From contig JAZTWJ010000027.1 in assembly GCA_045635785.1 (NCBI GenBank), positions 1-29,403 of the forward strand: a stretch of 29,403 nt of DNA. The letters are read 5' to 3'. Below, in pieces: positions 22,249-29,403 of this stretch. Numbering within the stretch: position 1 is the stretch's first letter; the number at the start of each line of letters is the position of its first letter. Origin of the DNA: Flemingiibacterium sp045635785. GTDB taxonomy: Bacteria > Bacillota > Clostridia > Oscillospirales > CAG-272. The position numbers and the translations under genes are program-made. The notes under the pieces are model-generated. The model did no database searches, had not been told where the DNA came from, and saw only the letters and a list, made by a program, of their open reading frames with translations.

Positions 22249-24683
22249 CACTTAATCGGCTTAATGTGCCAAATATTATCCGCATATTCGCGAATAGAGC
22301 GGTCGGAGGCGAAATAGCCGGAGCGCGCCGTATTGATGAGCGACATGCGGCTCCACTTTTCGCGGTCTGCATAGTCACGGAGCATGCGCTCATGCACCGC
22401 GTAATAGGAATCGAAATCGGCAATGCACATATAGGGATCTGCCACGCCGTGAGCATACTGGGCGTTGATCAGATACTGCTTGATATCGCTGAAGGATCGG
22501 CCGTTGAAGCCCACATCCAGCGCATCCACCGCACGGCGCAGACGCTCACTCTGCCGGTAATATGCCGTCGCATCATAGCCGCGTTTCCAAAGGTCATCCA
22601 CCTCGCCAGTGGTAAGGCCGAAGATATACATATTCGCATCTCCCACCTGCTCGTGGATTTCCACGTTCGCACCATCCATGGTGCCGATGGTGAGTGCACC
22701 GTTCGCCATCAGCTTCATGCAGCCGGTGCCGCTGGCTTCCTTGCCCGCCAGCGAGATCTGCTCACTGATGTCAGCGGCGGGAATGAGCACCTCTGCCAGA
22801 GATACGTTGTAATCCTCCATGAAAACAACACGCAGCTTCTCCCGCATATGGGGATTTTTCTCAATATCCGCGCCGATATAGGAGATGAGCTTGATGATAT
22901 TTTTCGCCATATAATAGCCGGGCGCTGCCTTTGCGCCGAAGATGAAGGTCTGCGGCATCATATCGAGGTCCGGATTTTCGCGCAGCTGCGTATACAGGCT
23001 GATAATACGCATGGCGTTGAGAAGCTGTCTCTTATACTCATGCATGCGCTTGATCTGTACATCAAACACCGAGTCGGGATCGAGACGAATGCCTGCTTTC
23101 TGTTCGGTATAGATAGCAAAATTTGCCTTATTTGCATGCTTGATGGCATCAATTTTTTCAAGCACCGTTTTATCGTCCGCAAACTTTGCAAATTCGGTCA
23201 GCGCTTCCGGCTCCGCTTTATGCCAACGCTCGCCAATGCACTCATCAATAAGCGCCGTCAGCTGAGGATTGGCGTAGCAAAGCCAGCGACGATGGGCAAT
23301 GCCATTTGTGACATTGATGAATTTTGCGGGGGTATACTTATAGAAATCGTGGAAGATGGTTCTTTTCAGAATATCCGAATGCAGCTTGGAAACGCCGTTG
23401 ACCGTATGGGAGCCGACGATGGACAAATTTGCCATGCGGATCTGTCCATAGCCAAGGATGGACATACGGGAGATCCTGTCCCAATCGCCCGGATATGCGT
23501 TCCAGAGATCGCCGCAGAAACGGCGATTGATCTCGTTGGTGATGGCATAGATACGGGGGAGCTTGATCTTGAACAGATCCTCGTTCCATGTTTCCAGCGC
23601 CTCGGGCATAACCGTGTGGTTGGTATAGGAAACGGTGGAGGTAACAAGCCGCCACGCATTTTCCCATGAGAAGGAATAAATATCAATAAGAATACGCATC
23701 AGCTCGGGAATAACCAGCGCTGGATGGGTGTCATTGATGTGGATGGCGACCTTATCGGCAAAGCCCGCAAGGGAGCCATAGGTGGCAAGATGATCGGAAA
23801 TAATGGACTGAAGGGATGCGGAGACGAGAAAATACTGCTGCGACAAACGCAGATATTTGCCCTCCATATGATTATCCGATGGATAGAGCACCTTGCTGAT
23901 AATTTCCGCGCTCGTGCCCTCCTGCATCGCCTTGACATACTGTCCCTGCGAAAAAAGATTCATATTGAAATTCTTCGTATCGCATGCTTTCCAAAGACGC
24001 AGGATATTGACAGCCTTGGAGTTCGCGCCTGAAATCATCATATCATAAGGCACCGCTTGAATTTCATCGCCGCCCACATGGGTGATGTTGCATTTGCCGT
24101 TCTCCCATGTTTCGTTGATATAGCCGCCAAGTCTTACGCTGAACGTCTTATCATGGCGCGGAACCAGCCATACATCGCCCTCGGGCATCCAATTATCCGG
24201 AAGCTCAATCTGATCGCCATCAATGATGCGCTGTTTGAACAGGCCGTATTCATACAGAATGGAAAAGCCTGTAGCGGCATAATCAAGCGTGGTGAGGCCG
24301 TCCATAAAACAAGCGGCAAGCCGTCCGAGACCGCCGTTTCCAAGTCCCGGGTCCGGCTCCATGCCGTAAATATCCTCAAGTTCGAAGCCGAATTCGGACA
24401 GCACCTCGCCATATAGATCGGCAATGCCAAGATTGCGGAGATTATTTTTTAAGGCTCTGCCGAGCAAAAATTCCATGCAAAGATAATAGATTTTTTTGCC
24501 GGAATGTTTTTTTGTGTCTGATTTGAATTCGCTGCGCTTGTCGGTGAGAATATCTTTGACGGACAGGATGACGCTCTTGTACACCTGCTCAGCTGTGGCT
24601 TCCTCGGGAGTGGTTCCGAAATAGCGCGCTAATTTTGCGGTAATTGCGTCTTTGATCTGTGCTTTGTTGAAAGTTTTGTTCAT
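22248..24683 (-). CDS. glgP: glycogen/starch/alpha-glucan phosphorylase
   Basis: Releases glucose-1-phosphate from non-reducing ends of glycogen using inorganic phosphate and pyridoxal phosphate. The 811-residue length is typical of GT35 enzymes. It shows YYLCMEFLLGRAL near residue 66, DPGLGNGGLGRLAACFMDG near 110, NDTHPALVIPELMR, the long YKRQLLNAM region and the cofactor site EASGTGCMKLMANGALTIG with the PLP lysine near residue 656. The Shine-Dalgarno GAAGGAAA is upstream. It is the fifth gene of glgB-C-D-A-P and is overlapped by the amylase gene. Confidence 0.97.
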   Translation of the reverse strand: MNKTFNKAQIKDAITAKLARYFGTTPEEATAEQVYKSVILSVKDILTDKRSEFKSDTKKHSGKKIYYLCMEFLLGRALKNNLRNLGIADLYGEVLSEFGFELEDIYGMEPDPGLGNGGLGRLAACFMDGLTTLDYAATGFSILYEYGLFKQRIIDGDQIELPDNWMPEGDVWLVPRHDKTFSVRLGGYINETWENGKCNITHVGGDEIQAVPYDMMISGANSKAVNILRLWKACDTKNFNMNLFSQGQYVKAMQEGTSAEIISKVLYPSDNHMEGKYLRLSQQYFLVSASLQSIISDHLATYGSLAGFADKVAIHINDTHPALVIPELMRILIDIYSFSWENAWRLVTSTVSYTNHTVMPEALETWNEDLFKIKLPRIYAITNEINRRFCGDLWNAYPGDWDRISRMSILGYGQIRMANLSIVGSHTVNGVSKLHSDILKRTIFHDFYKYTPAKFINVTNGIAHRRWLCYANPQLTALIDECIGERWHKAEPEALTEFAKFADDKTVLEKIDAIKHANKANFAIYTEQKAGIRLDPDSVFDVQIKRMHEYKRQLLNAMRIISLYTQLRENPDLDMMPQTFIFGAKAAPGYYMAKNIIKLISYIGADIEKNPHMREKLRVVFMEDYNVSLAEVLIPAADISEQISLAGKEASGTGCMKLMANGALTIGTMDGANVEIHEQVGDANMYIFGLTTGEVDDLWKRGYDATAYYRQSERLRRAVDALDVGFNGRSFSDIKQYLINAQYAHGVADPYMCIADFDSYYAVHERMLRDYADREKWSRMSLINTARSGYFASDRSIREYADNIWHIKPIK

Positions 24684-24743
24684 GAATGGGTTTCCTTCGT
24701 TATGGGAATTTTGTATTCTTGTTAGTGACTTAGGAAAAGATGC

Positions 24744-26177
24744 TTACTTTTCTAATTGTTGATACATTTTGTGATATGTTTTTGCGGATGCCTCCCACGA
24801 AAAATCCATCTTGATGGCATTGTCTGTCAGCTTTGCCCACTTTTTTTGATCCTTGTAGAGCGTGATGGTGCGGTGGATGGCATTCAGCATGTCATGCGCG
24901 TTATAGGTGTGGAAGGTGATGCCGTTGCCCTCGCCCGTTTCTTCATTAAAGGGCACGATGGTATCGGCAAGACCGCCCGTCTCTCGGACGATCGGCACCG
25001 TTCCGTAGCGGGATGCGATCATCTGCGCCAGACCGCACGGCTCCGATTTGGACGGCATCAAAAAGATGTCCGCCGATGCGTAGATCTGCTTTGCAAGATT
25101 CTTATCGAAGGCAAGCATGACACCGCACTTTTCGGGATAACGTCCAGCAAGATCGGCAAAGAAATCTTCCAGCTCCATCTCACCCGTACCAAGCAGAACC
25201 AACTGTACACCGCAGGCAAGAATTTCATCCGCCACGCGACGCACAAGGTCAAAGCCTTTATGGGATGCAAGGCGGCTGACCATGGCAATCAGCGGCACAT
25301 CCGCTTTCACGGGCAGATTGAAGGTTTTCTGCAATGCCGCTTTATTGATCGCTTTCTTTTCAATGGTTTCGGCTGTAAAGTTTGCGGCGATGGAAGGATC
25401 GTTTGCGGGATCGTACAGCGCGGTGTCGATGCCGTTGATGATTCCGCAGATCTTGTCCTTGTACATGCGGATGATATGATGCAGTCCGCTGGAATAATAT
25501 TCGGTTTGAATTTCCTGCGCGTAGCTTGGGCTGACGGTGGTCAGCTGATCACAGCAGACGATGGCACCCTTTGTCAGATTGATGCATCCGTCGTATTCGA
25601 CCACATAGCGATCCCATGAATCGAGGCAGAAAATATCACCGAGGATATCGAAATTATAGATGCCCTGATAATCAATGTTGTGGATCGTATAAACCGCCTT
25701 CATGCCTGCATACTCGTCAAGATAGCAGTATTTGCGCTTTAAGTAGATCACACACAGCGCACTCTGCCAATCGTGGCAATGGAGAATATCGGGCATGAAG
25801 CCAATATGGGGCATCATTTCCATGACCGCCTTGCAGAAGTAGGCATAGCGTTCTCCGTCGTCATAACTGCCGTAGAGAGAGGCGCGCTTAAAATAATATT
25901 CGTTGTCGATGAAATAATAGATCACGCCATCCTGCTCATAGGACCAGACGCCGCAATACTGTCTGCGCCAAGAAAGCGCGACGGTAAATTCTGCCACCTT
26001 GGTCATTTGCGCTTTATATTTTGCCGCCACCATTTGATACATGGGGATGACGACACGCACATCCGTGTCAGGATCCGCACGCTTGAGTGCTGCAGGCAGA
26101 GAGCCGAGCACATCGCCAAGACCGCCTGTTGCGGCAAAGGGCAACGCTTCCGAACCGACAAATAGAATCTTTTTCAT
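24744..26177 (-). CDS. glgA: glycogen synthase (ADP-glucose type)
   Basis: Extends alpha-1,4-glucan chains from ADP-glucose (GT5). The 477-residue protein has the N-terminal substrate loop PFAATGGLGDVLGSLP (residues 13-28), YTIHNIDYQG, VSRLASHKGFDL and KSEPCGLAQMIASRYGTVPIV with the catalytic Glu near residue 379. An E-rich linker GTGEMELEDFF precedes it. In E. coli GlgA the N-terminal loop is KTGGL with Lys15 contacting ADP-glucose; here that lysine position is Ala16. A GAGGAGAAG Shine-Dalgarno precedes the ATG. An 82-nt gap separates it from glgD with no distinct element seen. Confidence 0.96.
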   Translation of the reverse strand: MKKILFVGSEALPFAATGGLGDVLGSLPAALKRADPDTDVRVVIPMYQMVAAKYKAQMTKVAEFTVALSWRRQYCGVWSYEQDGVIYYFIDNEYYFKRASLYGSYDDGERYAYFCKAVMEMMPHIGFMPDILHCHDWQSALCVIYLKRKYCYLDEYAGMKAVYTIHNIDYQGIYNFDILGDIFCLDSWDRYVVEYDGCINLTKGAIVCCDQLTTVSPSYAQEIQTEYYSSGLHHIIRMYKDKICGIINGIDTALYDPANDPSIAANFTAETIEKKAINKAALQKTFNLPVKADVPLIAMVSRLASHKGFDLVRRVADEILACGVQLVLLGTGEMELEDFFADLAGRYPEKCGVMLAFDKNLAKQIYASADIFLMPSKSEPCGLAQMIASRYGTVPIVRETGGLADTIVPFNEETGEGNGITFHTYNAHDMLNAIHRTITLYKDQKKWAKLTDNAIKMDFSWEASAKTYHKMYQQLEK

Positions 26178-26259
26178 GTATACTTCTCCTCTTACGATGT
26201 AATTTACAAAGCATTTTACGAAGCAATTGTGTATACTGCGTTTTTAACAAACGGAGCGA

Positions 26260-27393
26260 TCAGATCATCTTGCTCTTGTCAATGAAGAAGGGCATGGTTT
26301 CGTGTCCCGACAGCATGCGCCCGTCACGAATGACCACGTTTTTGTCAGCGATCACGCAGTTCAAAAATACATTTTCGCCCGTCACGGTGTCCTGAAACAG
26401 AATGGAGTTTTTAACGGTGGTTCCCTTGCCGATCTTCACACCGCGAAATAAGATGGAATTTTCCACCGTGCCTTCAATCACACAGCCGTCGGCAATAAGG
26501 GAATTTTTGACCGAGGAATCTGCGGTATATTTTGTGGGCGCGGAGTTTCTGACCTTAGTATAGATGGGGCGATTTTTCACGCCAAAGAGCTGCTCACGGT
26601 TGGTAATGTCACCAATCAGCTCCATGGAATGCATATAATAATCCTCCAGCGAGTAGATGGTGGCAAAGTAGCCGTCGTATTTGTAGATGCGATAATTGCG
26701 GTGGGCAGCATTACGCGAAAGCACGTCGCGGTTGAAGCTGGTGTAGCCGTGAGCAATGGCATCCAGCACCAAGCTTTGCAGATATTCGCGATTGATGACT
26801 ACGATGTTCAAATTGATGTCGCGGTATCCCGTCTCGTTCGTGGGATAGGCATTGACATCGGTGATCCTGCCGTTTTCATCGGATTCGACGATCACATTTC
26901 GTTTGCAGTTTTCGCGAGTCAAGAGAACGCGCTTGACCGCCATGGTAATATCCGCATTGTGGCTCACATGGTCGTTGATCATGTCGTTCAGGTCGATGTT
27001 GCAGATAACGTCGCAGTCCGACAGCACCACATAATCGGAGTTGAAGCGGGAAATGGAATAATTGACGCTCTTCATTGCCTCAAGGCGGGAGTTGTAGAGC
27101 AGATTCTGGTTGTTGGCAAAGGCACTTATATACGGCGGAAGCAGCTTGATACCGCCCTTGCGGCGCGCCAGATCCCAGTCCTTACCGGATCCGATATGGT
27201 CCATCAGCGACTGATAATTATAATGGGTAATAATGCTCACGGAGGTAATACCCGAGTTGACCATATTGGAAAGCGCAAAGTCAATCAGACGGTAGCGGCA
27301 TGCATAGGGGATGGAAGCCATCGTGCGCTTGCGCGTCAGCTCGGCGACATTTTTATCATGAAGATTGGAGAATATGATTCCCTGTACTGACAT
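26260..27393 (-). CDS. glgD: glucose-1-phosphate adenylyltransferase regulatory subunit GlgD
   Basis: Firmicutes-type partner of GlgC that forms a hetero-oligomeric ADP-glucose pyrophosphorylase. The 377-residue protein aligns in architecture with GlgC (YRLIDFALSNMVNSGI, DHIGSGKDWDLARRKGGIKLLPPY) but lacks the GGxGxRL nucleotide-binding signature at its N-terminus (MSVQGIIFSNLHDKNVAELT). That is the family hallmark and suggests a non-catalytic role. The C-terminal left-handed beta-helix repeats (NSLIADGCVIEGTVENSILFRGVKIGKGT-like) are present. It is tightly spaced after glgC (15 nt) with AAGGAAGGAG. Confidence 0.94.
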   Translation of the reverse strand: MSVQGIIFSNLHDKNVAELTRKRTMASIPYACRYRLIDFALSNMVNSGITSVSIITHYNYQSLMDHIGSGKDWDLARRKGGIKLLPPYISAFANNQNLLYNSRLEAMKSVNYSISRFNSDYVVLSDCDVICNIDLNDMINDHVSHNADITMAVKRVLLTRENCKRNVIVESDENGRITDVNAYPTNETGYRDINLNIVVINREYLQSLVLDAIAHGYTSFNRDVLSRNAAHRNYRIYKYDGYFATIYSLEDYYMHSMELIGDITNREQLFGVKNRPIYTKVRNSAPTKYTADSSVKNSLIADGCVIEGTVENSILFRGVKIGKGTTVKNSILFQDTVTGENVFLNCVIADKNVVIRDGRMLSGHETMPFFIDKSKMI

Positions 27394-27408
27394 AGTAAAG
27401 CTCCTTCC

Positions 27409-28611
27409 TTAAATCTTTTTTTCTTTGAGATATGCGGCGTTGACCATATCACCGGCGGGGATGACGGCGCCTTCGGGGAGCTTCAGTTCACCGCCCACTA
27501 AAGTAATGCACTTGCCGCCGCTTTCCGCGCCGATCTTTGCACCTGCGCCGATTTCCGTATTTCCGTCCACAATGGAATCGTATATTTCTGCATTTTCTCG
27601 AATAACGGAATCATTCATGACGATAGAATTGCGTATGTACGCACCTCTCGCCACCTTGACACCGCCGAACAGCACGGAATTTTCCACAACGCCGTGGATC
27701 TCACAGCCCTCGGTGACGATGGAATTCACCACCTTGGCATCGCTTCCCGTATAATGGGGCGCGCGATTGAGACTGCGGGAGTAGATGCGCCAATCCGAAT
27801 CGTACAGATTGAAGGTCGGCTCATCGCCGATGAGATCCATATGCGCCTCCCAAAGGCTCTGAATGGTTCCCACGTCCTTCCAATATCCCGAAAATTCGTA
27901 GGCATACATGCTCTCGCCCTTTGCTAACATGGCGGGAATGATGTTCTTACCAAAGTCCTTGGAGGAATCGGGATCCTTTTCATCCGCTGTCAGATAGTCT
28001 GCAAGCAGATTTCGATTGAATATATAAATGCCCATGGATGCCTTGGTTGACTTGGGATTGGCGGGTTTTTCTTCAAATTCATAGATGCGGTTGTTTTCAT
28101 CGGTGTTCATGATACCGAAGCGGCTTGCCTGCTCGATGGGCACATCAATGACCGCAATGGTTGCCGAGGCGTTCATCTTCTTGTGGTAGTCAAGCATCGC
28201 GCTGTAGTCCATTTTATAAATGTGGTCGCCCGAAAGCACCAGCACATAATCGGGATCGTATCGGTTGATAAAATTGAGATTTTGATAAATGGCATTGGCG
28301 GTTCCCTTGTACCAATCTGCGGACTTGGAGCCCTGATATGGCGGCAAAACCATCACGCCGCCGCTCATACGGTCGAGGTCCCACGGCTGACCGTTGCCGA
28401 TATATTCGTTCAGCACCAGCGGCTGATATTGAGTCAGAACGCCCACGGTGTCAATGCCCGAATTTACGCAATTGGAAAGCGTAAAGTCGATGATGCGATA
28501 CTTTGCACCAAAGGGAACGGCAGGCTTCGCCGTTTTTTCCGTCAGCGTATAAAGACGGCTGCCCTGTCCACCTGCGAGCAGCATTGCCACGCATTCTTTC
28601 TTCTTGTACAT
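27409..28611 (-). CDS. glgC: glucose-1-phosphate adenylyltransferase (catalytic subunit)
   Basis: Makes ADP-glucose from ATP and glucose-1-phosphate, the committed step of glycogen synthesis. The 400-residue protein has the signature LLAGGQGSRLYTLTEKTAKPAVPFG (residues 11-35 region), YRIIDFTLSNCVNSGI, LVLSGDHIYKMDY with the catalytic Asp, FEEKPANPKST and a C-terminal beta-helix (VVENSVLFGGVKVARGAYIRNSIV-like). The Shine-Dalgarno is GGAGGTAA. It follows glgB by 39 nt. Confidence 0.97.
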   Translation of the reverse strand: MYKKKECVAMLLAGGQGSRLYTLTEKTAKPAVPFGAKYRIIDFTLSNCVNSGIDTVGVLTQYQPLVLNEYIGNGQPWDLDRMSGGVMVLPPYQGSKSADWYKGTANAIYQNLNFINRYDPDYVLVLSGDHIYKMDYSAMLDYHKKMNASATIAVIDVPIEQASRFGIMNTDENNRIYEFEEKPANPKSTKASMGIYIFNRNLLADYLTADEKDPDSSKDFGKNIIPAMLAKGESMYAYEFSGYWKDVGTIQSLWEAHMDLIGDEPTFNLYDSDWRIYSRSLNRAPHYTGSDAKVVNSIVTEGCEIHGVVENSVLFGGVKVARGAYIRNSIVMNDSVIRENAEIYDSIVDGNTEIGAGAKIGAESGGKCITLVGGELKLPEGAVIPAGDMVNAAYLKEKKI

Positions 28612-28650
28612 AAGTCTCTGTTACCTCCGATTCAAAAATTTCGTCATAAT

Positions 28651-29403
28651 TTATGCGTCATGCTTCTTTTGGCGTCCGACAGATGCGATCGGGCGCAGGA
28701 TCACCGCCGAAAGTCCCGGCAGATCTAAAGTCAGCGAGCGGCTCTCGCCATCACTAAACGTATCAAGCACACCCTCGTTTCTCATTCCTGAACCGCCGAA
28801 TTCCGTGCGATCGGAATTGAACGCCTCCAGATAGGATTTGCGCCGTAACCCCGACAGGATAAATCCCTGTCTGTCCACGGGAGCAAAATTGAGCAGCACC
28901 ACCAGTTCCCGTCCCTTTTTGTCCATTCGACGGTATGCGATAATATTCAGCTCGCGCATGTCGGCAAGCAGCCATTCAAAGCCGTCCCAGCAAAAATCCA
29001 GCTCCCACAGTTCCCTGTTTTCAAGATAGAAGCGGTTGATGGCTGCTGTGTAGCCTTGCATTTTTTTGTGCATGTCATAATCCAGCATAAACCATTCGAG
29101 CTGATTTTCGTAATCCCATTCCCGGAAGGGGCCGTATTCACTGCCCATAAACAGCAGTTTTTTGCCCGGATGGGTCATTTGATAGGCGAGGAACAGTCTT
29201 GTTCCCGCAAATTTCTGCTCATAGGCGCCGAAGGATTTGTCAAGCAGTGAGAGCTTGCCATGCACCACCTCATCGTGGGAAACAGGCAAGATGAAGTTTT
29301 CGTTCAGCGAATACATCATCGGGAAGGTGAGGCGCTCATGCTTCCATTTGCGGAAGATCGGGTCGGTGGCAATATAATCAAAGGTATCGTTTGCCCAGCC
29401 CAT
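28651..29403 (-). CDS. glgB: 1,4-alpha-glucan branching enzyme (5' part beyond window)
   Basis: Introduces alpha-1,6 branches into glycogen (GH13). Only the C-terminal 250 codons are visible and the frame is open to the right edge. NMGWANDT-type context starts the visible part, followed by LPVSHDEVVHGKLSLL (catalytic region IV, transition-state His-Asp), FMGSEYGPFREWD, QLEWFMLDYDMH and the C-terminal beta domain. The Met at the window edge is internal and not the start. It is the first visible gene of the glgBCDAP-amylase series. Confidence 0.95.
   Translation of the reverse strand: MGWANDTFDYIATDPIFRKWKHERLTFPMMYSLNENFILPVSHDEVVHGKLSLLDKSFGAYEQKFAGTRLFLAYQMTHPGKKLLFMGSEYGPFREWDYENQLEWFMLDYDMHKKMQGYTAAINRFYLENRELWELDFCWDGFEWLLADMRELNIIAYRRMDKKGRELVVLLNFAPVDRQGFILSGLRRKSYLEAFNSDRTEFGGSGMRNEGVLDTFSDGESRSLTLDLPGLSAVILRPIASVGRQKKHDA

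Noticed and set aside
22146..23669. A 507-codon open frame on the plus strand opposite glgP
   Set aside because: Same reasoning: it is a complementary-strand shadow of glgP with no domain or start signal.
1..29403. CRISPR arrays, insertion sequences, attachment sites, prophage or defence genes
   Set aside because: No regularly spaced repeats, transposase motifs, integrase or nuclease genes were seen. The window is housekeeping and central metabolism.

Overview
The window reads as chromosomal DNA of a low-to-mid GC Firmicute, most likely class Clostridia (Oscillospirales/Ruminococcaceae-like). This rests on gene order and protein types: a yybS-gdpP-rplI-dnaB-tilS-hpt-ftsH series as in Bacillus/Clostridia, a glgB-C-D-A-P cluster with the Firmicutes-specific GlgD subunit, CCA-encoding tRNAs, strong Shine-Dalgarno (SD) sites and consensus sigma-A promoters. 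I see no phage, IS element, CRISPR array or plasmid signature.

Region 1 (1-8720, all minus strand) is one long housekeeping series transcribed leftwards from a good promoter at 8691-8719: a YybS/DUF2232 membrane protein, GdpP (c-di-AMP phosphodiesterase, split by an in-frame TAG), ribosomal protein L9, replicative helicase DnaB, TilS, Hpt and FtsH. FtsH runs off the left edge.

Region 2 (8824-10461, minus) is a two-gene unit. It encodes a double zinc-ribbon membrane-anchored protein and a small secreted/membrane protein that looks like a TPM-domain (YgcG-like) protein with the TPM domain missing. It has its own promoter and terminator.

Region 3 (10531-16798, plus) starts at a strong promoter and carries htpG, aroC, a divergent prephenate-dehydratase/ACT-like gene, a small TSCPD-domain gene and phosphoglucomutase, closed by a clear terminator.

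Region 4 (16871-19310, plus) has its own promoter, a long structured leader, a MATE-family exporter and a lipoprotein alpha/beta hydrolase. Region 5 (19403-19650, plus) is a tRNA-Arg(UCU)/tRNA-His(GUG) operon with a perfect promoter and terminator. A solitary flavodoxin-like gene lies on the minus strand just beyond it (19738-20157).

Region 6 (20350-29403, minus) is the glycogen cluster glgB(partial)-glgC-glgD-glgA-glgP followed by a GH13 neopullulanase-type amylase. Together these make ADP-glucose, build and branch glycogen and degrade it. The phosphoglucomutase in region 3 links glucose-1-P from this cluster to glucose-6-P.

The most interesting signals are: (a) a recurring leader architecture in front of three unrelated genes (hpt, the zinc-ribbon gene and the MATE gene), in which a short triloop hairpin sits between the SD and the start codon and is followed by a conserved GGTCAT-like string; two copies are near-identical over 33 bp with only transitions. 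(b) gdpP is interrupted by a TAG immediately followed by ATG and also carries GGGGY in place of the expected DHHA1 GGGGH motif. (c) The TPM-less protein. (d) The divergent PheA-like gene beside aroC.
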